Under the pieces are notes generated by a model that worked only from the letters and a program-made list of their open reading frames with translations, was not told where the DNA came from and ran no database searches. The position numbers were made by a program, and so were the translations under genes. A DNA stretch of 56,639 nt from Lactonifactor sp. BIOML-A5 (GTDB taxonomy: Bacteria > Bacillota > Clostridia > Lachnospirales > Lachnospiraceae). How positions within the stretch are numbered: the first letter of the stretch is position 1; each line of letters starts with the position of its first letter. This document shows positions 44,963-51,910 of the stretch, piece by piece. Where the stretch lies: contig NZ_WKYV01000028.1 in assembly GCF_009677585.1 (NCBI RefSeq), positions 1 through 56,639 on the forward strand, read 5' to 3'.

Positions 44963-44977
44963 TGGAACATAGTTCTA
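44963..44977. promoter_or_regulatory. Candidate IclR operator, site 1 (buk promoter)
   Basis: TGGAAC-ATA-GTTCTA. It lies just downstream of the predicted buk transcription start. An additional half-site-like TGGATGTTCTA at 44947-44957 lies beside it. Confidence 0.7.
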
Positions 44978-44986
44978 TTATTGTTC

Positions 44987-45016
44987 AGTGTAGCACCTCT
45001 TCTTTCCCGGTGTCAA
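44987..45016 (-). promoter_or_regulatory. buk operon promoter
   Basis: The minus strand reads TTGACA, 18 bases, TACACT; the operator begins 9 bases past the -10. Confidence 0.75.
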
Positions 45017-45109
45017 TTCTTTTCTGTCTCCTTTGCTGACTTTCATGATTTTGCACAAAAATAAAGCATGCTCTCTGGTAATTAAACCAAAGGCATGCTA
45101 TATTCTTCC

Positions 45110-45880
45110 TTACCTCAAACTGTTGGAAATTTCCCGGGTAACCTGGCAGAGTCTGTCTATTTTTCTCTGGAAGGTCTCATCCTTAATTCTGCTGGTTGGA
45201 CCAGATAGACTTATGGCAGCTACTGCATACTGTCCGTTTTTGAAAATAGGAGCTCCTATACAGGTAAGTCCCATTTCCCGCTCTTCATCGTCAACTGCAA
45301 ACCCCTGGAGTCTTACCTTCTCCAGTTCCTTTTCCAGTTCCTTTCTTGTCACTATGGTGTGTTCCGTATACTTTATCATAGGCCGCTGATCATAGATTGA
45401 GAGATCAATGTTCTCACTGAATGCCAAAAGGCATTTGCCTACTGCCGCACAGTGACAGTCATTGCGGGATCCCACCTCGGAGTTGAACCTGAGAATCTGA
45501 TTGTTTTCCTCCTTGTATATCATGACGCTCCGATAAATATCCTTCTCATTTCTTTCAAGAATTGAAACATTTACCGCTTCATTAAACTCATCATGAAGTG
45601 CTTTGGCATACGGCTTAACCAGCTTTTGAATTCCTATTTTTTCTCCAATGCTGGTACCCATAATGTACAGACGGATTCCAAGAGAATACTTTTCTGTCTC
45701 CGGATTTTTTGTCACAAATCCCTTTGCCTCTAATGTTGCCAGAGTTCTGAATACAGTACTTTTATAGACTCCCATGTCTTCACTAATTTTAGTTATGGAC
45801 ACCTCAGTGCCCGCATTATACATATAAATCAGCATGTCCAGCGCCCGATCCACCGCATTTATGATATTCATATCTGTCAT
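45110..45880 (-). CDS. IclR family transcriptional regulator
   Basis: A 256-residue regulator with an N-terminal winged helix (about 5-70; V-S-I-T-K-I-S-E-D-M-G-V-Y-K-S-T-V-F-R) and a C-terminal ligand-binding domain (about 85-250) with conserved G-K-C-L-L-A-F and G-L-T-C-I-G-A-P-I-F. ATG at 45880 has the RBS GGAGGTGAT. It is transcribed away from the oxidoreductase operon and sits upstream of the buk operon. Three matching palindromes near these operons are its likely targets, the ligand presumably being an amino acid or 2-oxoacid. Confidence 0.93.
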   Translation of the reverse strand: MTDMNIINAVDRALDMLIYMYNAGTEVSITKISEDMGVYKSTVFRTLATLEAKGFVTKNPETEKYSLGIRLYIMGTSIGEKIGIQKLVKPYAKALHDEFNEAVNVSILERNEKDIYRSVMIYKEENNQILRFNSEVGSRNDCHCAAVGKCLLAFSENIDLSIYDQRPMIKYTEHTIVTRKELEKELEKVRLQGFAVDDEEREMGLTCIGAPIFKNGQYAVAAISLSGPTSRIKDETFQRKIDRLCQVTREISNSLR

Positions 45881-46070
45881 AAAATCACCTCCCTCCATCC
45901 TGCAGCTTTTTCGTCACTTATCTTTGACACTACCACAAAGCATATTAAATTTCAATTATTTTTTCTGTATCTAAATTTTTATGCTCAATGGCTATCCCTG
46001 TATTTTTGTGCACTTTATACATAAAAACAATTTATTATTAACCACATTTCATAATTTTAACAAAATGATA

Positions 46071-46100
46071 TTGACAAAATAAAGATTGAGTGGGTATAAT
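46071..46100 (+). promoter_or_regulatory. Promoter of the 2-oxoacid oxidoreductase operon
   Basis: TTGACA, 18 bases, TATAAT, with GG directly before the -10. An operator begins 11 bases past it. Confidence 0.85.
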
Positions 46101-46111
46101 GCAGTTGATTA

Positions 46112-46126
46112 TGGAACACAGTTCTA
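46112..46126. promoter_or_regulatory. Candidate IclR operator, site 2 (oxidoreductase promoter)
   Basis: TGGAAC-ACA-GTTCTA, followed 5 bases later by a degenerate copy TGGAACAAAGCTAT. Its position just after the start of transcription suits repression. Confidence 0.72.
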
Positions 46127-46180
46127 GTGTTTGGAACAAAGCTATGAAACTAACAAAGGAAACTTTTAGGAGGTATTTCA

Positions 46181-46396
46181 ATGAAAGTTACAGTGAAATC
46201 GGCCAGATGCAAGGAATGCGGACTCTGCTATTCCTTCTGTCCGAAAGAAGCCATCAGCTTTTCCCAGGATACCAATGCTTCAGGCTACCATCCTGTCATG
46301 GTAGATGATGAAAAATGCATTGGCTGCGGAACCTGTTATATAACATGTCCGGATGGCGTCTTTCACGTTTTGCAGAGCGGAAGGGGGAGTTTATAA
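46181..46396 (+). CDS. 2-oxoacid:ferredoxin oxidoreductase, ferredoxin-like delta subunit
   Basis: A 71-residue two-cluster ferredoxin. C10-x2-C13-x2-C16-x3-C20-P and a second C-I-G-C-G-T-C-Y-I-T-C-P set bind two [4Fe-4S] clusters. It carries electrons from the catalytic subunits to free ferredoxin. RBS TAGGAGG. Its stop is immediately followed by the alpha-subunit ATG. Confidence 0.95.
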   Translation: MKVTVKSARCKECGLCYSFCPKEAISFSQDTNASGYHPVMVDDEKCIGCGTCYITCPDGVFHVLQSGRGSL

Positions 46397-47455
46397 ATGG
46401 CAGAAATGATGAAGGGAAATGTGGCTATAGCTGAAGCTGCCGTCCGGGCAGGTGTCCGGTTCTATGCAGGTTATCCCATTACCCCATCCAGTGAAATTAT
46501 GGAATATTTGTCCTGGCGTCTCTCTGAAGTCGGAGGATCGTTTGTCCAGGCAGAGAGTGAACTTGCAGGAATTAATATGGTGTTTGGAGCTTCCAGCTGC
46601 GGAGTCAGGGCCATGACTGCCTCTTCTGGGCCTGGTATCAGCCTGAAACAAGAAGGCATCTCTGCTCTCTCTGATGAGGAGCTTCCCGCACTTGTGATCA
46701 ACATGGTACGTTACGGAAACGGCCTGGGAACTCTGTTTTCCTCCCAGTGCGATTACCACCGGGAAACTCACGGGGGCGGACATGGAGATTACCGGTGCAT
46801 CGTACTTTCTCCGTCCAGTATTCAGGAGGCAGTGGATCTGATCCCCACAGCATATGAACTGGGAGAGAAATACCGGGTAGTCGTAGTACTGATGTCCGAA
46901 GGAGCTCTCGGGCAGATGATGGAACCAGTTGAACTTCCCGAATTTTTGGAACCAAAAAAGAATTACTGGGGTTTTGATGGAAAGCATTCTTATAAAAAAA
47001 TTGGAATTTTTGACAGAGACTCTATGAAAGAGGCTGTGGAGCTAAACAAAAAATACGCAGAGATAAAAGAAAATGAACAGCGTTGGGAATCCGAGGGGTT
47101 GGAAGATGCCGACTATGTATTCGTGGCGTATGGTCTGCCCGGCAGAAGTACGCTGGGAGCCGTCCGGAGTCTGAGAGAGCAGGGGTATAAAGTGGGTCTT
47201 ATCCGGCCAATTACCACATGGCCTTTCCCTGAGAATGCATTCCGGGAGGTGAATCCAAAGGTAAAAGCAATGATCACTGTGGAGGCAAATGCAACCGGAC
47301 AGCTGGTGGACGATGTTGCTCTCTACACAAAAAAAATAATAAAGAGCGATGTACCTGTATATGCGCTTCCATTTGTCTACGGTGTGCCCCCCATGAAGGA
47401 GATCCAGAATAAATTCCGGCAGATTCTTGCCGGTGAGATAAAGGAGGTATACTGA
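46397..47455 (+). CDS. vorB: 2-oxoacid:ferredoxin oxidoreductase alpha subunit (VorB-like)
   Basis: The 352-residue pyrimidine-binding TPP subunit. G-N-V-A-I-A-E-A-A-V-R-A-G, G-Y-P-I-T-P-S-S-E-I and the M-T-A-S-S-G-P-G-I-S-L-K motif near 73-84 are typical of KorA/VorB. The enzyme converts a 2-oxoacid and CoA to acyl-CoA, CO2 and reduced ferredoxin. Length and the downstream buk/ptb pair favour branched-chain oxoacids (3-methyl-2-oxobutanoate), though 2-oxoglutarate or aromatic oxoacids are not excluded. Confidence 0.9.
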   Translation: MAEMMKGNVAIAEAAVRAGVRFYAGYPITPSSEIMEYLSWRLSEVGGSFVQAESELAGINMVFGASSCGVRAMTASSGPGISLKQEGISALSDEELPALVINMVRYGNGLGTLFSSQCDYHRETHGGGHGDYRCIVLSPSSIQEAVDLIPTAYELGEKYRVVVVLMSEGALGQMMEPVELPEFLEPKKNYWGFDGKHSYKKIGIFDRDSMKEAVELNKKYAEIKENEQRWESEGLEDADYVFVAYGLPGRSTLGAVRSLREQGYKVGLIRPITTWPFPENAFREVNPKVKAMITVEANATGQLVDDVALYTKKIIKSDVPVYALPFVYGVPPMKEIQNKFRQILAGEIKEVY

Positions 47456-47456
47456 T

Positions 47457-48203
47457 ATGCCAGCAGAAAGAAAAGTGCCGGAGATGATAGACCGGCCCAT
47501 GAGCTTTTGTCCAGGCTGCGGACATGGTATCATTATCCGCCTGATTTGTGAGTGTCTGGAAGAACTGGGGCAGGACCAGAATGTAATTTTCCCCATAGGG
47601 GTAGGATGTTCCTCCAATCTGGGAGGAGGACTAGTGGCAGATCGGCTTCACTGTCTGCACGGGAGAGCAGGAGCAGTCGCCACAGGTATCAAAAGAGTGA
47701 ATCCCGATAACCTTGTAATCACGTATCAGGGAGACGGAGATGCCTACAGTATAGGTATTGCCGAGACCACCAATGCGGCTTACCGCAACGAAAATATAAC
47801 AGTAATAACAGTAAACAATACCAATTTTGGTATGACCGGAGGGCAGATGAGCCTGACTACCATGGAAGGGCAAAAGACTTCAACCACTGTTCATGGACGT
47901 GATTGTTCTGTCACTGGCTTTCCCATCCGTTTTCCTGAACTGGTTGCTTCCCAGTTTCACCTTGCCTATGTGGCCAGAGGTTCTGTCAGCAGCCCCGCCA
48001 ACATTAAAAAGACAAAAGGGTACATAAAGAAAGCACTCCAGGCTCAGATGAACGGGGAAGGATATTCCATGGTGGAAATCATGTCTCCATGTCCTGTAAA
48101 CTGGGGAATGAAGCCTATTCAGGCTATGGAACGGATTAATAATGATCTGATCTCTTACTATCCTCTGGGAGAATTTACGGAAAAAGGAGGAGAAACCAAA
48201 TGA
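47457..48203 (+). CDS. 2-oxoacid:ferredoxin oxidoreductase beta subunit (TPP-binding)
   Basis: A 248-residue subunit with the thiamine pyrophosphate motif G-D-G-D-A near 92-96 ending N-N-T-N-F-G-M-T-G-G-Q near 120. An N-terminal C-P-G-C-G-H provides cluster or cofactor contacts. RBS AAGGAGG. Its last codons overlap the gamma subunit start by four bases. Confidence 0.93.
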   Translation: MPAERKVPEMIDRPMSFCPGCGHGIIIRLICECLEELGQDQNVIFPIGVGCSSNLGGGLVADRLHCLHGRAGAVATGIKRVNPDNLVITYQGDGDAYSIGIAETTNAAYRNENITVITVNNTNFGMTGGQMSLTTMEGQKTSTTVHGRDCSVTGFPIRFPELVASQFHLAYVARGSVSSPANIKKTKGYIKKALQAQMNGEGYSMVEIMSPCPVNWGMKPIQAMERINNDLISYYPLGEFTEKGGETK

Positions 48204-48733
48204 AAGAAGTAGTATGTGCCGGGTCCGGAGGACAGGGCGTCCTTACCTGCGGGCTTATTCTGTCAGATATTGCCGTAAGAGAAGGACAGAATGCCACATG
48301 GTGTCCATCCTATGGATCTGCCATGCGGGGGGGAACCGCCAATTGCACAGTAAAATTCGGCAAAGATATTATTTATAATCCTCAGCAGGAAGAACCAGAC
48401 GTCCTTATTGTTATGAACAACCCTTCCTTTGAGATGTTTATTAAAATTGTTGCGCCAAATGGGCTGGCAGTGGTTGGGGATATGGTTACCTGCGATACCA
48501 CAGTGCGCCCTGATGTAACCATTGTTAAGGTTCCCTGCTCTGCCATAGCGGATGAACTCGGAAATGCAAGAAGTGCCAACATTGTCATGACCGGCGCTGC
48601 TGTTAAAGCTATGGGCGATTTCTCAAAAGAGGAAGCCATTGCTGCCATGAACGCAATGTTTGCTAAAAAGGGAAAAAGTAAATTTGAGGAAGCTAACAAG
48701 AAGGCTTTCGAGGCTGGATATGCCGCCGTGTAA
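48200..48733 (+). CDS. 2-oxoacid:ferredoxin oxidoreductase gamma subunit
   Basis: A 177-residue gamma subunit with G-S-G-G-Q-G-V-L-T near 8-16 and the S-Y-G-x-x-M-R-G-G-T motif near 38-47. It completes the delta-alpha-beta-gamma order found in VorDABC and KorDABC enzymes. Confidence 0.93.
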   Translation: MKEVVCAGSGGQGVLTCGLILSDIAVREGQNATWCPSYGSAMRGGTANCTVKFGKDIIYNPQQEEPDVLIVMNNPSFEMFIKIVAPNGLAVVGDMVTCDTTVRPDVTIVKVPCSAIADELGNARSANIVMTGAAVKAMGDFSKEEAIAAMNAMFAKKGKSKFEEANKKAFEAGYAAV

Positions 48734-48779
48734 CTAACCCTGCAGAAGGCATATTAGTAAAAATGACGAAAATTAAAAA

Positions 48780-48794
48780 TAGAACATTGTTCCA
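48780..48794. promoter_or_regulatory. Candidate IclR operator, site 3 (between oxidoreductase and dehydrogenase)
   Basis: TAGAAC-ATT-GTTCCA, the reverse orientation of sites 1 and 2. It lies 47 bases past the gamma-subunit stop and about 150 bases before the dehydrogenase promoter. A minus-strand TATAAT (48801-48806) lies just next to it. Between 48848 and 48872 an AATATTAG/CTAATATT inverted repeat is flanked by TTTTGCAC direct repeats, a possible further site. Confidence 0.65.
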
Positions 48795-48943
48795 TTTTTA
48801 ATTATAAAACATCCTTTTTCTTCAATAAATTTTATAAGTTTTGCACTAATATTAGATATTACTTCTAATATTTTGCACAATACAGTCTTGATTTTAAAAT
48901 TGTATAATAAAAATTTTTGTGAAAAATGCAAGCAAAAATTTCT

Positions 48944-49029
48944 TTGACATTTTAAAAGGGCTGTGGTACTTTAAAGAAAAGGATGTTGTCTGTTCCGTAA
49001 AAAGAGCAGGACATACATCCTTTTTTTAA
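48944..49029 (+). promoter_or_regulatory. Dehydrogenase promoter followed by leader terminator
   Basis: TTGACA, 17 bases, TACTTT (48944-48972) predicts a start near 48979. The transcript would begin with AAGGATGT-TGTC..., pairing with GACA-T-ACATCCTT (48979-49022), then seven U. This is a strong intrinsic terminator 77 bases before the dehydrogenase ATG, so the gene is probably controlled by attenuation, or a short RNA is made. Confidence 0.65.
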
Positions 49030-49105
49030 CAAAATGAGAAATCATGCGCATGATTCCATAAAAGTATAAGGGTGTGTAGGAAAACAAATTAAGGAGGATT
49101 TTTGA

Positions 49106-50458
49106 ATGGAAAAAAGAAGTTTATTCTATCCATTGGACCAGGAAGATTTGACAACATTACGTCTTCAGTATGACTGGAAAACCGGTAATGTATTTCTTCA
49201 GGCATCTAAAGACTGGGATCCTGATTTAGACTGGTCAAAGTACAACCACGATTTCTACGTAGAAAGCATTAAAACACACAATGCAAAATTTTTAAATGAC
49301 GTAGAGACAAGAGCTATGTTTGAGAAATACGGTTTAACCGATTATCTGGAAGAGGTTATCGACCTTTTAAGACAGGGAAAACATTTCGGTATTGACTGTT
49401 TCTATCACAAAGGATTTGACATTAAGTATCTGGGCAACATGCATAACAGAAAACGCGGTATCAATAATACCCGTCACGGTGTGATGAAAGGCGGTATCCG
49501 CCGCCACGAAAAAGATGAGAACGAGTTAGATATCATCATCGACGGCCTGAACCTCGGAAGAGCAATGTCCTTTAAAAATATTGCAGGTGAGCTTCCCGTA
49601 GGCGGATGCAAATCTTGCGTTATTATGGATGAACTGGATCTCACAGATATGAACGTATGCGGTTTCCTGGGCTTCTGTCTGGATGAAATCCGCTGCTCTA
49701 CAGGACCTGATATGGGATTCCCTCCTGCCATGACCGATGTTATGAAAGAAAATGGCTTCAGCGTTCAGTATACCTGCGGACCACGGGGTCCTCTGGGATC
49801 CTCAGGACCGCCGACAGCTTACGGAGTATTCATTTCTCTGGAACAGGCAGTACGCTTCCTCAACGGCAGCGAAGATATGACAGGAATGTCCTTCGCCGTT
49901 CAGGGTCTTGGAGAAGTAGGCGCCGCTATGGTAGGATGCATTGCCAAGTTTGTCAAAAATCCTAAAATCTATGTTGCAGATATCAACCAGCAGCGTGTAG
50001 ATGAGATTGTTGCTAAATACAAAGAACAGGGAATCGATATCTCTCCTGCATCCACAGATGAGATCCTTTACCTGGATGTTGACGTAGTTTCTCCATGTGC
50101 TATGGGTGCTGTGCTCAACGAAGAAAGCATTCCTAAACTTAACTGCAAAATCATCTGGGGTTCTGCCAATAACCAGATCAAAGCAAGCAGCGTAGAAGAA
50201 GAATGCCGTCTGGCAAAAGTAATTGCTGACAGAGGAATCCTCTTCCAGACAGACTGGTGGCACAATACCGCCGGCGTAATGTTTGGCTATGAAGAATACA
50301 AATATCAGAAGGATGCCAGCCTCGAGCGTACTTATGCAGACATCAAACGAGTACTTCCCAAAAACACCTGGGAGAACTTAAACAAAGCCAAAGAACTTGG
50401 TATTACTCCTACCGAATCCGCTTACAAAACATGTAATGATGAATTATACGGTGCATAA
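49106..50458 (+). CDS. Glu/Leu/Phe/Val-type amino-acid dehydrogenase
   Basis: A 450-residue NAD(P)-linked oxidative deaminase. The substrate-binding region has K-G-G-I-R-R and P-V-G-G-C-K (catalytic Lys) near 130-170. The nucleotide motif V-Q-G-L-G-E-V-G lies near 265-272, and W-G-S-A-N-N-Q near 350. It is divergent from classical glutamate dehydrogenase, so the amino acid cannot be named. Beside a 2-oxoacid:ferredoxin oxidoreductase and acyl-kinase genes, a branched-chain or similar amino acid is likely. RBS AAGGAGG. It is monocistronic. Confidence 0.87.
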   Translation: MEKRSLFYPLDQEDLTTLRLQYDWKTGNVFLQASKDWDPDLDWSKYNHDFYVESIKTHNAKFLNDVETRAMFEKYGLTDYLEEVIDLLRQGKHFGIDCFYHKGFDIKYLGNMHNRKRGINNTRHGVMKGGIRRHEKDENELDIIIDGLNLGRAMSFKNIAGELPVGGCKSCVIMDELDLTDMNVCGFLGFCLDEIRCSTGPDMGFPPAMTDVMKENGFSVQYTCGPRGPLGSSGPPTAYGVFISLEQAVRFLNGSEDMTGMSFAVQGLGEVGAAMVGCIAKFVKNPKIYVADINQQRVDEIVAKYKEQGIDISPASTDEILYLDVDVVSPCAMGAVLNEESIPKLNCKIIWGSANNQIKASSVEEECRLAKVIADRGILFQTDWWHNTAGVMFGYEEYKYQKDASLERTYADIKRVLPKNTWENLNKAKELGITPTESAYKTCNDELYGA

Positions 50459-50647
50459 AAGCATTCGGTCATAATATCTGCCGCAGGGCGGCCGGCAGAA
50501 AACTCTCCAAAATAATTACCAGCCGCCCGCCAGTTATCTTCTTTTTTAATAGTCAAATGCTACAGGAAAAGCAGAGTTCACAGGTAACAAAAATTTCTCC
50601 TATTGTGTTAATTAGAAAAAGTTCTGTATATGAAAAGAGTGATTACT

Positions 50648-51529
50648 ATGAATGCTAAATCGAAAGTCAATATATTAGCAATTGCCACCGTTATCCTCTG
50701 GGCCTCTGCTTTTCCATTTTCAAAAGTTGCCATGGAGCACTTTTCACCTAATTCCTTAGGATGCCTGCGTATCACCGCAGCTTCCATATTTCTTATCCTG
50801 CTGGGAATATTCAGCCGGCTGCATCTGCCCAGGAAAAAAGACATCTACAAATTCTTCCTCTCAGGTGCACTTGGTTTTACTTTATATATGCTGACCTTCA
50901 ACGTAGGGATACGGACCTTAACGTCAGCAACCTCAAGCATCATTATGGCCATGACCCCGGTAATGACCGCCGTAGGCGCACTCTTTATCTACCGGGAAAA
51001 AATACCTGCCATAGGCTGGATCTCCATTGGAATTGAATTCATCGGTATTCTGGTTCTTACTTTGTGGGACGGAGTACTTTCCATAAATGTCGGAATTCTC
51101 TGGACCCTGAGTACTGCCATACTCTTCTGTGGGTATAATCTATACCAGAGAAAACTGCTCTCCCAGGGATATACCCCTTTAGAGATAACCATATTCAGTA
51201 TCACCGCAGGAGCAATCTTATTCCTTCCGTTCTTGCCAAACGGAATCCATGAAATGTCCAAAGCTCCGCTTTCCCATATTCTGGTGGTCATATACCTGGG
51301 AGTCTTTCCCAATGCCATAGCTGCATTCACTTGGGGAAAAGCCTTACTAATTGCCAAAAAAACAAGCGATGTAACCTATTTTATGTTTGTAACCCCATTA
51401 CTGGCAACCATAATGGGATTTGTAGTTTTGAAAGAATCACCATCTGCCGGGACCATTGCAGGGGGGATCATCATACTGGTAGGACTCCGGCTATTTCAAA
51501 AAAAGCAAAAGGGGACGTGTTCTTCCTAG
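50648..51529 (+). CDS. EamA/DMT family transporter
   Basis: About 293 residues with ten membrane helices in two EamA repeats (about 5-140 and 150-290); W-A-S-A-F-P-F-S-K near the start is typical. These export amino acids or metabolites. An in-frame ATG at 50630 exists, but GAGTGATT precedes the ATG at 50648. The last five residues (G-T-C-S-S) and the stop are encoded by the dispersed palindromic element, so the insertion probably rewrote the C-terminus. Confidence 0.88.
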   Translation: MNAKSKVNILAIATVILWASAFPFSKVAMEHFSPNSLGCLRITAASIFLILLGIFSRLHLPRKKDIYKFFLSGALGFTLYMLTFNVGIRTLTSATSSIIMAMTPVMTAVGALFIYREKIPAIGWISIGIEFIGILVLTLWDGVLSINVGILWTLSTAILFCGYNLYQRKLLSQGYTPLEITIFSITAGAILFLPFLPNGIHEMSKAPLSHILVVIYLGVFPNAIAAFTWGKALLIAKKTSDVTYFMFVTPLLATIMGFVVLKESPSAGTIAGGIIILVGLRLFQKKQKGTCSS

Positions 51530-51591
51530 AAGGTACACGTCCCAAAATCGATCAGGGGTGTCCCATTTCCAAACTGCCCTGTCCCTTTTTC
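51512..51591. repeat. Dispersed palindromic element, copy C
   Basis: A 32-bp imperfect palindrome (51512-51543) plus a tail with GGGGTGTCCC and CCTGTCCCTTTTT. It overlaps the end of the EamA transporter gene. Confidence 0.9.
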
Positions 51592-51660
51592 TATTTAATC
51601 AAAGCGGAAGCTTATAATATCATCATCAGATATGCATCCTGCTTCATTACTGCAAACCCC

Positions 51661-51692
51661 AAAAAGAGCCAAAAACATAATGTTTTTGGCTC
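51661..51692 (-). terminator. Terminator of the tRNA-Arg gene
   Basis: The minus strand reads GAGCCAAAAACA-TTA-TGTTTTTGGCTC followed by TTTTT, seven bases past the tRNA 3' end. Confidence 0.92.
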
Positions 51693-51698
51693 TCTAAG

Positions 51699-51772
51699 CG
51701 TTCCCGAGAGGATTTGAACCTCCGACCCCTCGCTTAGGAGGCGAGTGCTCTATCCAGCTGAGCTACGAGAAC
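51699..51772 (-). tRNA. tRNA-Arg (anticodon CCT)
   Basis: A complete cloverleaf: acceptor GTTCTCG/CGGGAAC (one G-U), D arm GCTC-AGCTGGATA-GAGC, anticodon stem CTCGC/GCGAG with loop CTCCTAA (anticodon CCT, reading AGG). The T arm is GGAGG-TTCAAAT-CCTCT and the discriminator is G. CCA is not encoded. Confidence 0.97.
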
Positions 51773-51910
51773 ATAAAAATCTCACTAAATAATTTTACCA
51801 AAATAAAAGGAAAAAGTCAAATCTTACTTACAAAGAAATACAAAGAAAAAATTCAAAGAGACTCTTGCGGCCGCCGCATTTTCCAGTACTTAATGCAGCG
51901 GCCACAGGAT

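Noticed and set aside
46391..46987. Minus-strand open frame opposite the oxidoreductase alpha subunit
   Set aside because: The plus-strand gene is clearly conserved with RBS and operon context; the antisense frame has no recognisable domain.
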